Of a DNA stretch of 64,000 bases, positions 26,301-37,318 are shown one piece after another. This DNA is from Annona cherimola (taxonomy: Eukaryota > Streptophyta > Magnoliopsida > Magnoliales > Annonaceae). A model generated the notes under the pieces. That model did no database searches, was not told where the DNA came from, and saw only the letters and a program-made list of their open reading frames with translations. Position numbers and translations under genes: made by a program. Positions within the stretch are counted from its first letter, which is position 1; each line of letters starts with the position of its first letter. Location: the NCBI GenBank assembly GCA_030490835.1, contig CM059972.1, forward strand, positions 5,920,264-5,984,263. Direction: 5' to 3'.

Positions 26301-26690
26301 TAGTTCATTCCAAGGCCAGCAAGCACTCAAACCTTAAACGGGGGATATTATCCCTTTGTGGGGTCTGGATTCTCTTCTGCCACCAATGGTGGCAGTAACT
26401 GCCTTGTAATTAAGAAGATCTTCTGTATTTAGAAGAGAATCTCTTTCCTTTCATTGGTTTTGTCAACATATAGATGAAGCCACCTCCTCCACATTGGTGA
26501 TGGCTGGCAAACGCGCAATTGCATGCAAGTATAGAAGCCAACAGTCCTCACCCATGTATAATAGTCTACAATGCTTGCGAAGCTCTGAGCCTTCAGAAGA
26601 TTGTAGCTAGTTGCGTAATTAACACAGGCGTTTCTCCGATAATCCGAACCTCAGATATATAAGTGCCTGTTGACCAGGGAAATCAACAAA
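26300..26690. repeat. Dispersed repeat, second copy
   Basis: Sequence such as GTAACTGCCTTGTAATTAAGA, TTTAGAAGAGAATCTC and GAAGCCACCTCCTCC matches in order the copy at 36720-36815. No reading frame. It may be a non-autonomous retroelement or a duplicated promoter segment; the sequence does not decide. Confidence 0.45.
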
Positions 26691-27019
26691 AAATAAAGGA
26701 AAATTTTAATCTTCTTACTCTAACAAGATTCAACAATTACCAAAGCAAAATAAAAAGGTTAAATTTTTACAAATTATAGTGGAATGTACGTAACTATTAC
26801 ACATATACATCGAGCCAAGTGGCTTACGTGAGGGTGTGTAGAATAATGTGAATGAGAGGCCTGAATTTCTAACATTGGACAAAGGCAATGGTTTTGTTAA
26901 TTATTCACCCCTAGAATACACCTTCAATAAGTGTTTGATCTTCCAAGGTGAGTGACATGATAAATATATATTCCACATATATAAATTTCCTTGGCATATG
27001 TCAAAAAGCTGAAAAGTTG

Positions 27020-27195
27020 ACAACGTATTTGGTAAGATGGAAAAAATGTTCAAAAGTTTATTTCGAAAATTTTTTGAAAGCAGTGGTTAGAGAGTAAGGT
27101 AAAATGATTGGAAAGTACTGTAGTTATATAAAAAAATACGTGAAAAAAGTTTGGTAAAAAAGCTTTTTCATCCTTTTTCAATCTACCAAATGCAA
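27020..27195. mobile_element. Small MITE-like inverted repeat
   Basis: Left GTATTTGGTAAGATGGAAAAA and the reverse complement of the right end GCATTTGGTAGATTGAAAAA form about 20-bp inverted ends around 130 bp of non-coding DNA. No convincing TSD. The flanks 26690-27020 and 27200-28210 show no gene; a CTGAGCTCAAATCC tRNA-like motif near 27585 is isolated. Confidence 0.45.
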
Positions 27196-28222
27196 ATTTA
27201 ACAAAAATTCTTGGTTTACATCAATGAAAGACAATATGGGTTCATTGAGTATCTTGTTTGTCAAAACTCAATTGACGCCATTTTTCCATGGACACGATGT
27301 TTGAAATCAATATCATGTATTTTAATATCTATATATCTTCATATTTTTCTGTTTCTTTAATTTAATATGCTTTAGTTGTTGTCCCACTAAAAAAAATCAA
27401 AATCTTAGCATTAAATTGAGTCTCATAAAATCAATAGATAAAAAATGAGAGATAGAAAAGAACTCTTTTTATGGTGTTACATATCACTTGTATGTAGTGC
27501 ATTTATTATGTCTTTTTTTTTTCGTTATCCATTATAAGTAGAGTTATGGTCTTATTATTTCAGGCTAACAAATTAGTTTAATGGCCTGAGCTCAAATCCT
27601 CTTTTAAAATTTATTTTGTTTAATTCTTTGTGAATTTGTTAATTTAAGTATATTTAACTAAGCCACTAGAGGTGCACCCAAGTAGTAACTCATGCTGACT
27701 AGTTATGAGCTGGATTCTTCCTTTTTCCATTTAAGTGCGTGGGAGTTTTTTAATTTTCTACTTTTGGTAAAGGTATTTGAGTTTTCTATTTTGAATAAAA
27801 TTTATCTTTTTTCTCAAAAAAATCTTATTATTAATTTCGTAATTTTTATCTCCGATTGCGACTTCACCTCAGCTTCAGGTTCAGACGTGACTTCTATTGT
27901 GCCTCTGCAATTAAGCCGACGTTTTGTTGTTTTTTCCCAACATAATACTCCCAGTGCGAATCTCTATTGGACGAATGAGAAAAAATAAATCGTCCAAAAT
28001 GGATAGGAAATAATATTCTTATATACTCATATGTAAGTTTTCATAACATATTGTAAATAAAATCAACCGTCCAGATTATTCGAAATGCAAAAAAAAACTC
28101 TGTGATTGAAAGGCGCGTGCACTCTGCTACTATGACAGCCGCATAACATGTTACAATTTCCAGAGCATAAAACAAAAATGTCGGCACGGCGCAATTGGTG
28201 AGAAAAATAGTATGGTGAAAAT

Positions 28223-28587
28223 GGATTCTGACCTTGTGCTCAGCATGCTGCTAAGCGCATATACTTATTTTTTTTATTTTTTTTTGAAATTTTTTTCATA
28301 AAATTGTTAACCCAAGTGTATTTAATGTATGTATCAATTTTTACCATTTTTTGGAGATTTTTAGATATTTATTTCGGATTTTTAAAAATCAGTGGCATTT
28401 TAGTAATTTAAAATTACCTAAAATGCTACTAATTTTCAAAAATCAAAAATAAATATCTAAAATACTCCAAAAATAGTAAAAATTTATACACAGATTAAAT
28501 ACACATAGATTAACATTATTGTAAAAAAAAATTCAAAAAAAATAAAAAAAATAGGTGTATGCACCCGGGAGCATAGGATCAGAATCC
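28223..28587. mobile_element. MULE-type MITE (copy 3), 365 bp, exact 9-bp TSD
   Basis: It begins GGATTCTGACC and ends GGATCAGAATCC, flanked on both sides by the identical 9-mer GGTGAAAAT (28214-28222 and 28588-28596). The interior is an AT-rich palindrome whose centre (CAGTGGCATTTTAGTAATTTAAAATTACC) closely resembles that of the copy at 12257-12628, so the two are recent relatives. Confidence 0.85.
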
Positions 28588-29339
28588 GGTGAAAATAACT
28601 CCCAGCTTGTTGCCGTGCAAATGCCCGCTAGTGTTGGTGACGTGATACCATTTAATCAGGTTTTCTAACATCGCATACAAGAATCTTGGAAATTATTATT
28701 TTGGTTTAACATAGCATATAAATAACGGCCCAATTTTCTTGTTTTAAAATCGATGGATGTGATATGCTTTAGGTGAGGAATTATGACCAATGACTTTTAA
28801 CTGGAATTTAAAATGTAGAAGATAGATGTTTTATAAAAAATAAAAAAAAAATAGACAATTAAAATTACCGGTCGGTAGTACCTGGTTAACTGGTTGGACT
28901 TGCCTAGAGAGACATTTATGAAGTTAATCTTATATTGATCAATTTTATAAAAAAATTTAATAACTCATATTTTGTTACAATTCAAGCTCATATCATGTAT
29001 TTTCTCTACAGGTAACTATCAACAATATACATCATCAGTATGGAACGAGATGAGATTAATGTTTTTTAAATAGAAGACACAATACTCTTAGCAAAAATTA
29101 AAATTTAACCTCCCTCACCTGGATACAAGTCAAAACTTCATGAACCTCCATGTTGACAATTTAATGAAGTATTAGCCATGGACAATTAACTAAAGTTTCC
29201 ACACCTATTAAGCATCTAATTGTTGTTGTCGTCCTTGTTTGAGGAAACTGATTTTAACTTGAACGAAACCAATTTAGACCTTGATATGACCAAATTAAAG
29301 TAGGAATTCAAAAATCAGGATAGTAAGGGAAGGCCTAGC

Positions 29340-29377
29340 TAGAACCCAACCGAACCATCCCAATTAGTTGCACCCCT
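29340..29377. mobile_element. Solo hAT-type terminus
   Basis: The sequence ...AACCCAACCGAACC...GTTGCACCCCTG has the same terminal and subterminal layout as the right ends of the hAT elements at 12170 and 46285. No matching left end was found nearby, so it is a truncated element. The stretch 28600-29340 shows nothing else supportable. Confidence 0.45.
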
Positions 29378-29829
29378 GTTTGGTAGCCAAGGTGTGTGTG
29401 ATACAGAGCGTCCATTTGTTGAAATATCTCATTCCACCTTGTTCTAGTAATGGTATGACTTCAAAGCACAAAGAAGTAATGCTAAGCAAGAAAAGTCTCA
29501 TCCTTGACATAATTCAAAGGATATTATGTAATAGTCAGGAAAATACTAAAACAGCCATGAATTTTCTAATCCGATTTTTCAACATGTTCCTAAAAGATAT
29601 GTCAAAGTGAAATGAGAAAATTCTCAAACATGGACAAAATAACATGATGTTATTTCTATTTTAAATGATTTTAGAAATTAAGTAGGAATAATGTCTAGAC
29701 ACAAGAAATTAATATTTTACAACATACTTTTAAAGACACTTAACTCTATTTATTGCAAAAGATTCTATTTACACTATAAAAAAAATTGAACTTTTTCAAT
29801 AATGGAAAAAAATTTGTCATTATATATAA

Positions 29830-30194
29830 GGAACTATTTTAATGCACCTGTGTGCATTGAAACTTTAGCGCTTAGGTGTAATATCCACTTTTTAAATTTT
29901 TAAATTTTTTTATAAAACTATTATTCTATGTATTTAATTTATAAACAAATTTTACCATTTTGGAGATATTTATATATATATATTTTTAAAAAGGGATATT
30001 TTATTCATTTAAAAATGACTAAAATTTTTCTTTTTAAAAAATTAAACATGTATTCATATTTTCAAAAATACTAAAACTTGATACATATATTAAATATACC
30101 TAGATTAACAATTTATAAAAAAATATTTAAAAACTGAATTTTGCACCCGGCCGCACTAAAGTTTTAATACACCCTGGTGCGTTGGATGAGTTCC
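29830..30194. mobile_element. Decayed MULE-type MITE (copy 4)
   Basis: The left end GGAACTATTTTAATGCACC and the reverse complement of the right end GGAACTCATCCAACGCACC form inverted repeats that continue into a shared AAACTTTAG block. The AT-rich interior shares the family's TTTTACCATTTTGGAGATATTT motif. Flanking 9-mers are too diverged to call a TSD (5 of 9 match). Confidence 0.6.
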
Positions 30195-30533
30195 CGTATA
30201 TGTATATGTATATCAATTTCCAATGTGATGTTGTTGTAGAAGGCTGTCATGATAATTTTTGAAGTCGTATCTAAAATACATGCTCTTAATGGCAAGTTGT
30301 GTCGCTAAAATATTATTTTTGCAACATTGGTTATGCAATTGTCACTCAAAAATAATTTTTAGTGCTGATAATTATTTATGTTGTTAAGTAATATCTCTTG
30401 CAACAAAAAGTGCTAAGTGTCACTATAATGCTTTATGAAATATTGATTTTCTTGAAATGTTAATAACATAAATAATTATTATTGTTAAAAATTATCTTGC
30501 ATATGTAATGTAACGCCTCAGCCTTTATGTCGC

Positions 30534-30830
30534 AGGTATTGTCAGCTATAGGCTGCAACCCGCACGGTTTTATCCATCTAGGCACCCAGAGCCCTGAATG
30601 CCCACAGTACTCATAAGGCACCTTGACATTGCTGCCAGCATCCTCCCTATCCGATGTGAGATATCACATCCACCACCCTTAGGTATTGTCCGCTTTGGGC
30701 CGCAGCCCACACAATTTTGTCCCTCTAGGCAATTGGAGCCTTGAATGCCCACGATACTAAAAAGGTGCCTTGACATTACTGCCAGCAGCCTCCGCTTATC
30801 TCCTGGGCTCCCTTCTTCACCCACAAGGCA
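30534..30830. repeat. 2 x about 147-bp imperfect tandem, LTR-like
   Basis: AGGTATTGTC starts two similar units at 30534 and 30681. Each continues through a GGCTGCAACCC/GGCCGCAGCCC block, a GAATGCCCAC block, and a GTGCCTTGACATT-CTGCCAGCA block (CACCTTGACATT in the first). GATGTGAGATATCACATCC between them resembles sequence often seen in plant LTR elements. No gag-pol or partner LTR was seen, so it is listed as a repeat only. The stretch 30830-31970 contains no supportable gene. Confidence 0.5.
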
Positions 30831-32286
30831 CCTGATGTATTTTTCTCGAGATAGTATTCCTACAATAAAATTGCAGTTATAAACGCTGGCATTAAAAAGT
30901 AATATTGAATTACTTAGTCTTATGCTACTTATCGTAATTAAGAATATTAACAAGCGGAACCAAATACATAACAGATTATTAATTAGATTAAGAAAATTAA
31001 CAAGTGGAACCATAGCCATAACAGATTGAAGTCAAATTAAGATATATAACAAACTAAAAAAAAAAATTCAATCAGATGACAAATATTTGAGTGTGGACCA
31101 TCCATTTCCTAGCTAGATAAAGATGAGAAGAAATAAAAGAGAAGTAGGTAGCTAGACCCATTCAATAGATATATCATGGTCGCTGATGTTGATGGTCTTC
31201 CGTTCTATTTGACCAATTCACGTGACCCAAAAAACCCCATGTTTATGTGATGCTAACGTGACATCCACCCAACCTTCAATCCGCTCAAGAGTAATGCCAA
31301 CACACTACATACCACAAAATGTTGATTTTGATGGATTGTGCGTACAGAATGTTGTTTTATATCGTTTTCCTCCTTGCGAGGGAATTAATATTATTCTTAT
31401 ATAGTCATGTGGCTGTGTCCCCTCATCTCCAGATGTCCCCCATTACATTCGACTAGCTACCACCACGCACGGATCGGGTCACCTTTAATGTTTCTATGGA
31501 TATATGCATGGTCTGTTGAGTGGATTTCATGGCTTGTGATGTATTAGATTCACTGCAACAGTCCATTTCTCATACAAAGGAACGAAAGTGAGATAGCAGG
31601 ACCCAGCCACTCTAAAAGAGGAACAAAAATACCATGATAGCAGCTGCTGCGTCTACAGTCATTCATAGGATCTCAACCCTATCGTGCTGATGGTTATCTT
31701 CTTTATTATCATGACCCAACATAATTAAAACTCCATGTTCTTGTGATGTTGTAGTTGCATTTGTAGTTATTGAAGCATCAATGGCAATCAGGACCATGGC
31801 TTAAGGGCATAATCAAACCTTGCTACTATTGCTAGTAATTAATTTCCATTGATAGAACTTCAATTTACATAGAAATTCGTATTTCATAGGTTATAGCCCG
31901 CATAGATGAGTTTGAATTCTTATATAATGCATATAAAATGGTAACTGGTCTCTATTAATGAATGCACAACTCATGATATATATATAGAGAGAGAGAGGAA
32001 GATTCAAGTGCAGTGGTGCTGAAATGGACCCCACATGATGATTAAATTATAATCTACTCCACTTATTATACTTAGAATGATGTATTCTATTACCGTATCT
32101 ATTTTCATTCTAATCAGATATGTGTATGCCTCATCTGAAAAAAGTACAAATTCAACGTAATAAAATAATTCAATGTAAATAACAACTTTAAAATAATTTT
32201 TTCAATATGTCAACCATTTGCACCGTTAAAATACATGTGGGACCTATTTTAGGCCAAATGCACTGTTAATTATGGTGCAGTTTCCC

Positions 32287-33745
32287 GAGATTTGATCTTT
32301 TACGATCGGTCAGTCGAACGCGAAGGCTACGACCAACGCTCGCAGCCGTAGAATCGAGCGGGTTGATCGTCGACCGTTGGATCGAACGGATGCTTGACTG
32401 CACCGCAGAAGGGCATTAATGCCCTGAAAAAACATGTCAACCCCCTGTCAGTTGAAAAATTTTCCAAACCAAGCCCTCCTGCACGATCTCTAGCCCGTTG
32501 TCTCTCCGTCCCGCTCGCTCTCTCTCTCCCACGACACTCTCTCCCACACCGCCCCCATCCTCCCCATCCCGTATGGAAAGTACGTCACTCTATCCCCTTT
32601 CTTCATTCTTGTCCCGTCCGGTAGTTTATCGTCTTCCTTTGCATGCTTCGAATCCCACGCCACTGGTGGGTATAACCTCATGCATTCCCATAAGCAAGCT
32701 TTCACCACCTTCATCTCCTTGAGAGACTCGTACCCGAATAGTAATAAATGGTGATCGTACTGGGGATCGGATTTGGTCATCGATGAAATCTCGGGGATTA
32801 CATCCTTTTTTATTTGTGGGTGTTCGGTGAGCAGCCAGAAGAGCCAGGTGAGAGCAGAGGAGGTAGTGTCTCTCCCTGCCATGATGAAGTTGATCACCAT
32901 GTCTTGAATCAACTCCTCATCATGCCCGCCTGATATCAATCTTGACAGAAGATCATTGCCTTTTATGTCATTCCCATTCAGCTGCTTCTTGCAGCGGATC
33001 ATCTTCATCACCTCCCCATGAACCAGCTTTATGGCTTCTTTAAGCCACCTCTCCGACCCCATGGACAAAGCCCTCTTCATCTTCCACACGGCGAAGCTGC
33101 CTACCTCGCGCTGATCTCCGATGCAGTGTCGAAGGCTTGCTCCAGCTCTGAAATTGGCAACGACTGGTCGAGGCAGCCGGGGTCGGTGCTAAGGGAGACG
33201 TTGCAGATGGTGTCGAAGGCAAAGCAGCGTAGGAGGTCCTGAAGGTCCACCAACCTGGCCTCGACGGCAGCAGAGGCAAGGACAGGGAGCAGGCGCCCCT
33301 TCACCTCCGCATTGATGGCAGAAAGCAACAGCTCCCTGAGGGATTTGGTGGTGAATTCGTGGCTGGCGAGCTTGCGCTAGGTGTGAGACGAGAGAGGGTG
33401 TGCGGGAGACGAGAGAGGTGCGGGAGAGAGAGGGCGTGCGGGAGACGAGAGAGGAGCAGGAGAGAGAGGGCGATCAGGAGAGAGTGTCAAGGCAGGGAGA
33501 GAGCGAGTGGGAGGGAACAGAGGCAGCGGGAGGGAAGAGAGAGAGCGAGTGGGAGGGGTCTTTGGGAAATATTTCCCACTGACAGGGGGTTGTGTCGTTT
33601 TCTTCCGTCATTTAATGTGCCTGAACGGGCGCAACCTTTCGCCCGTTTCATCCAACGGCTCCCGATCAACCCGCACGATCCAACGACGTCGAGGGCTGGT
33701 AGAAGCCGTTGGGCTTGACCGACCGGTCGTAAAAGATCAGCTCTC
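32287..33745. mobile_element. Pack-MULE carrying a P450 gene fragment
   Basis: The left end GAGATTTGATCTTTTACGATC and the reverse complement of the right end GAGAGCTGATCTTTTACGACC begin inverted repeats of about 190 bp, traceable through shared blocks GCGGGTTGATCG, CCGTTGGAT and AACCCCCTGTCAGT. CT/GA-rich subterminal tracts follow on each side. The flanking 9-mers CAGTTTCCC (32278-32286) and TAGTTTCAC (33746-33754) match at 7 of 9. Between the repeats lies a CYP94-like coding fragment and no transposase. Long inverted repeats, a 9-bp TSD and captured host coding sequence define a Pack-MULE. TIR and TSD divergence suggests it is not recent. Confidence 0.85.
32541..33378 (-). pseudogene. Captured CYP94-type cytochrome P450 fragment
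   Basis: The minus strand encodes the middle of a plant fatty-acid omega-hydroxylase-like P450. It runs from SHEFTTKSLRELLL (just inside 33378) through VDLQDLLRCFAFDTICNVS, the I-helix oxygen-binding motif AGRDTTSSALTWLFWLLTEHP (about 32850) and the K-helix ExxR motif (ECMRLYPP), to YFPYGMGRMGAVW at 32544. The N-terminal membrane anchor, the PERF region and the heme-binding Cys loop are absent. The frame shifts near 33100, between EISAR and FAVWKMKRAL, consistent with a small deletion. Both borders coincide with the CT-rich subterminal tracts of the surrounding Pack-MULE. CYP94 assignment is from motif recall. It cannot make a working enzyme. Confidence 0.85.
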
Positions 33746-33786
33746 TAGTTTCACTGCACTAGAAAGATTTTCATATATATATATAT

Positions 33787-34120
33787 AGGTGTCGCACAAC
33801 AACACTAAAAAAAACCCCACTTTATGTAACCATTTTTATGCAGCAAATAAAAAGTTATTGCATATAATATAATATTATTAGTAGTAAACATTTGTTGCAT
33901 TAAGGAATATGACATCAACTATAAGTGGTTAATTTGTTTGACATTTGTTTAGATTTTAGACATTGATTATCCTACCTTTTTCATAAGTAATTTGAAATTT
34001 TTGGATACTTTTCTATTTACCGGAGCCAGTTTGATTGTCTATTCTTAGTATATAGTCCCATCAGTTCAGCCTACAAGATTTTTCAATTTTGGCTTCGATT
34101 TAAATTAATTGCATTAATGT
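33787..34120. other. AT-rich spacer, possible CACTA-type end
   Basis: CACTAAAAAAAACCCC at about 33803, followed by several TTGCA motifs, could be a transposon end of the CACTA class. No partner was found. No gene. Confidence 0.25.
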
Positions 34121-34122
34121 AG

Positions 34123-34412
34123 AGTCTGTTTGGTAACATCCAAAAGTTTTCAAATAAAAATTTTTCAATAAAAAACTTTTCACTCGCCATAACTACTTTC
34201 TTTTTAATTATTTATTCACATATTCCTCCATAACATTTCTATTTTTCAATCATTTCTACACAATTACCTGTACAATTAAACTATTTATTTTAACTTTACT
34301 TTTTATTTCTCATCATTACCTTTACCATATCATATTGTTTTCTCTCAATTCAAAAACTTTTATATCAAAAAAAAATTTATCTAAAAATATTATCAATTCC
34401 TAAACACACCCG
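34123..34412. mobile_element. MITE with GTTTGG-type ends, copy C
   Basis: It begins AGTCTGTTTGGTAACATCC and ends TCCTAAACACACCC, with the family's ordered interior blocks (TTATTTTAACTTTACTTTTTATTTCTCATCATTACC, then TATCATATTGTTTTCTCTC-like). Non-coding. Confidence 0.65.
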
Positions 34413-34439
34413 TAATTAAAAACTTAGCTATATAAAATA

Positions 34440-34680
34440 AAATTTACTATAATTTATATTCATATGAAAATTTAAACTTATCACTTTTAACTCAAATAAA
34501 AACTTGCTAATTGAATTACAACATGAATTTCAATTCAAACCCGATTTACAAAAATAAGCTTGCAATTTCATGTTTAGATTTTACAAATAGAATTTAAGTT
34601 ATGTTTTAGATTTTATAAATACAATTAAAATTAGATTAAGACAAATTCAAGTTTCATAAACCTAAGTTTCATGCCTAAAA
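34440..34680. repeat. hAT end fragment
   Basis: The order of TTCAAACCCGATTTACAAAAATA, TTTTACAAATAGAATTTAAGTT and ATTCAAGTTTCATAAACCTAAG mirrors 12000-12160 of the non-autonomous hAT, so this is a diverged piece of a related element. From 34680 to 35940 no gene or further element could be supported. Confidence 0.4.
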
Positions 34681-35960
34681 TAAGGAATGTGTATGGAATT
34701 TCATGCAAACGTCAGAAGATAATTTATAATTTTGTGAAACTAAAGAATTCTCTTTCCATTTCACCCAAATGTATACAAAAGCCTCTTAAAATTAGCATTA
34801 CTTGTTGGTGGAAGGTGAAACACCTAATGACTTGATGAACCGGTACCCAACCTTGTCATATTGATATTCATGGAATGACCTGTACACCAAAGTGCAAAAA
34901 ATTTAACAAGTTAAACTTTCGCTCCTGCTAGAAGCCCTAGCGAATGTTGTCGTGCAAATAAGCTTAAAAGTGGAGCATTTTTTCGTCGAATTAATAATTA
35001 TAGGAGTTTACACATCTATACCTACATAATTTTGTGAAATGGTAGGCTTGCTTCTTAATTTTACAAAATTATATTTACATACAACCTACAACGGTTTCAT
35101 GAAATTGCATAGGTATTCCTTTTGTTAGGGTTTCATAGACAGTCGTTAAAATTTTTACAGAAATGACGAAAATGCTCTGTAAATAGGGATGACAATTAAA
35201 ATTGTTATTTGCAACCACTATTCCGCTGCAAATATCATTAAACTATTAAAAAGAAAAAAGATTATTAAATAGCAAAGAATGGGACGTAAATATTTTTAGT
35301 GAATAAATCCACCTACATATTTGGCCATTGGAATTAAAAGTGGATGACCTATAGCCAGCCAGATTGAGTAATAGCAACCTATATATGCAAGGGACAGCGT
35401 TGCAGATGGATTTTTTGGGCAATTTTAATCCACTCTCATCCATGCTTAGTTGTGAGCGACCAACTCATGGTGGATCACGGAATCTAAGAACATAGTCTCT
35501 ATTCACAGGTGGATACATTGAATTAATGAGGATTAATTTCTTCAATGTTTTCTAGTATGGAAGCTGGTGGCATCCATGTCAGATGTGTTTTCGGCCCTGC
35601 AAGGATGATCAGTTGTACATAAGAAAGTGGGTCGAAATATCAAACGATACATGTTAGAATTTGTTCAACCCAAGTGACTTCCGAAGGTTTCGATACAATC
35701 GAATATTTCTGTAACAAGTAATCAAAGACAACGCCAGTGGGTAGCAAGGTACGAAAAAGTGGAGCTGTGTGTTAGATATCAAGCATACAATAAGCAGATT
35801 CCATTGAGCATCCGGCCCTTTAATTTAAGATTTGTTGAAAAAATATTCTAATTAATTAAAATATCTTCAAATTAGTAAACGTAGATTCCATTAAAGTGTC
35901 TCCCAATTAATTATCAACAGTGTATCTCAATTTATTTATTTTTAATAATAGTGTAATACA

Positions 35961-36244
35961 TTTTTTTTATGGCTATATTTACATACATCTCAACACATAT
36001 TATATTGTAGTTCTGAGACATTCTTACAAATACGGAGATACATAACTCCTCCAAAGAAATCTGGAAACACAGCTCCACTAAAGAATTAGGAAGGACACAG
36101 CTTCCACCCAGCTAAAGAGAGACAACAGCTCCCACAACCATTTTTCCCGGGCCGAAATCTCGACGTGGGATTCGAACCCACGACCGCAGCCCCGCAGAAG
36201 CCTTATTACGGCTGCGGTCACCAACCGAGCACGCCTCGGTTGGT
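35961..36244 (-). mobile_element. tRNA-derived SINE, copy 1
   Basis: On the minus strand the head has an A-box-like GTGCTCGGTTGG (36221-36232) and a B-box GGTTCGAATCC (36168-36178), followed by a body with repeated GGAGCTGTG-type motifs and a 3' A-rich tail (T-run at 35961 on the plus strand). The flanks AATAGTGTAATACA (35947-35960) and AACAGTGTATGACA (36245-36258) match at 11 of 14, as expected for an aged SINE target duplication. A second copy lies at 37319-37594. Confidence 0.8.
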
Positions 36245-36654
36245 AACAGTGTATGACAGAAGGGGAAAGTAACTGGAGATATCAAGCATAAAATTGGGTC
36301 TCCACAATGTATAATTAATTAAAAGTTAAACTATTTACTAAATTTTAAAAAAATAATAATAATAAGTGAGCCACTAAAAAATGGGTGTCTTTCATAAAAA
36401 AAAATGGTTATCATTCATTCATTCTACTTAATTAATTTCATGCCTAATCACAGACACTGGCCTTATATCTCATGATTTGACTGGCCAGATAATTTTTGCC
36501 GCATAGATACCACTAAGCTAGAACAACTGGGGAAGTACGGCTGTCTGTTACCTGGGCTGACTTGACTTTTTCCATCCCAATTCGGTCTGTTACATTGTAT
36601 TTAATATTCAGCTAGCTAAGTGGGGTAATTTCTCAATCTTATCTCTAATTGGTG

Positions 36655-36655
<1 letters not shown>

Positions 36656-36689
<34 letters not shown>
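36656..36689. repeat. Poly-C tract of 34 bp
   Basis: An uninterrupted C homopolymer inside the third copy of the dispersed repeat (about 36580-36850; compare 26300-26690, which has no such run at this point). The glycine-run frame on the minus strand is an artefact of it. The exact length may be affected by sequencing or assembly. Confidence 0.7.
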
Positions 36690-36691
<2 letters not shown>

Positions 36692-36884
36692 AATGCCACT
36701 CACCCAAAAAAGGTGGTGTTTGTAACTGCTTGTAATTAAGAGTATCTGATATATTTAGAGGAGAATATCTGCTATTTATTGGCTTTTGCCAAATCCGAAG
36801 AAGCCAGCCTCCTCCGGTTGAGCGTTTTCGTTTTGAAGAAAAGAAAACAGACAGAAATTTCCATTTTAAGGATATTAATTTAAT

Positions 36885-37180
36885 CGGGCAAGATCCCTTG
36901 CCACTTAGGCCAGCCACTTTACACCATCTTTTTAATTTTTTTTGTTTTTTTATAAATTTATCAATCTGCGTGAATTTAATTTATCAATCAAATTTTACCA
37001 TTTTTGGAAATATATATTTTTTCGATTTTTATGTCTCAAATTCAGAAATACATATCTCGAAAAGTAAAATTTGATTTATACATTAAGTGTAACTAGATTA
37101 ATAAGCTTATTAAAAACAAAAAATTTAAAAAATGGGTAAAGTGGCGGGGCACTTAAGCCAGCCGCACGGGATCATTCCCG
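36885..37180. mobile_element. MULE-type MITE (copy 5), 296 bp
   Basis: The left end CGGGCAAGATCCC and the reverse complement of the right end CGGGAATGATCCC are inverted repeats; both sides carry CCACTTTAC and GGCT/GGCC-rich blocks further in. The flanking 9-mers TAATTTAAT (36876-36884) and TAACATAAT (37181-37189) match at 7 of 9. The interior has the family motif TTTTACCATTTTTGGAAATATAT. Confidence 0.75.
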
Positions 37181-37318
37181 TAACATAATTATATTTATCC
37201 TAATAATTAATAATTTTATTCTTTTTCAACTATTATTATTATCTATATTTCTTATTGATCGTTTCTATTTATTTGAACTTTTTTCACTTTACACTAACAT
37301 CGTCATCTAAGTGTTCAC

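Larger units (their letters stand above)
31975..33785. mobile_element. Fold-back MITE interrupted by the Pack-MULE
   Basis: The left part (31975-32286) begins after a TATATA tract with GAAGATTCAAGTGCAGTG. The right part (33746-33785) reads CACTGCACTAGAAAGATTTTC before another TATATA tract, the inverted counterpart of that start. Removing 32287-33745 plus one target copy rejoins the two. The interior resembles the fold-back repeats at 17940 and 54240. Confidence 0.65.

Noticed and set aside
30570..31019. 149-codon minus-strand frame with repeated GIQGS motifs
   Set aside because: The motif repetition mirrors the 147-bp DNA tandem repeat; no protein family fits.
32541..33378. A functional cytochrome P450 gene
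   Set aside because: No membrane anchor, no heme-binding Cys region, an internal frameshift, and both edges coincide with transposon subterminal sequence.
36160..36240. A tRNA gene on the minus strand
   Set aside because: Promoter boxes are present but the cloverleaf is not; the A-tail, body and target duplication identify it as a SINE head.
36645..36917. 90-codon minus-strand frame ending in a glycine run
   Set aside because: The glycine run is the poly-C tract and the remainder is repeat sequence.
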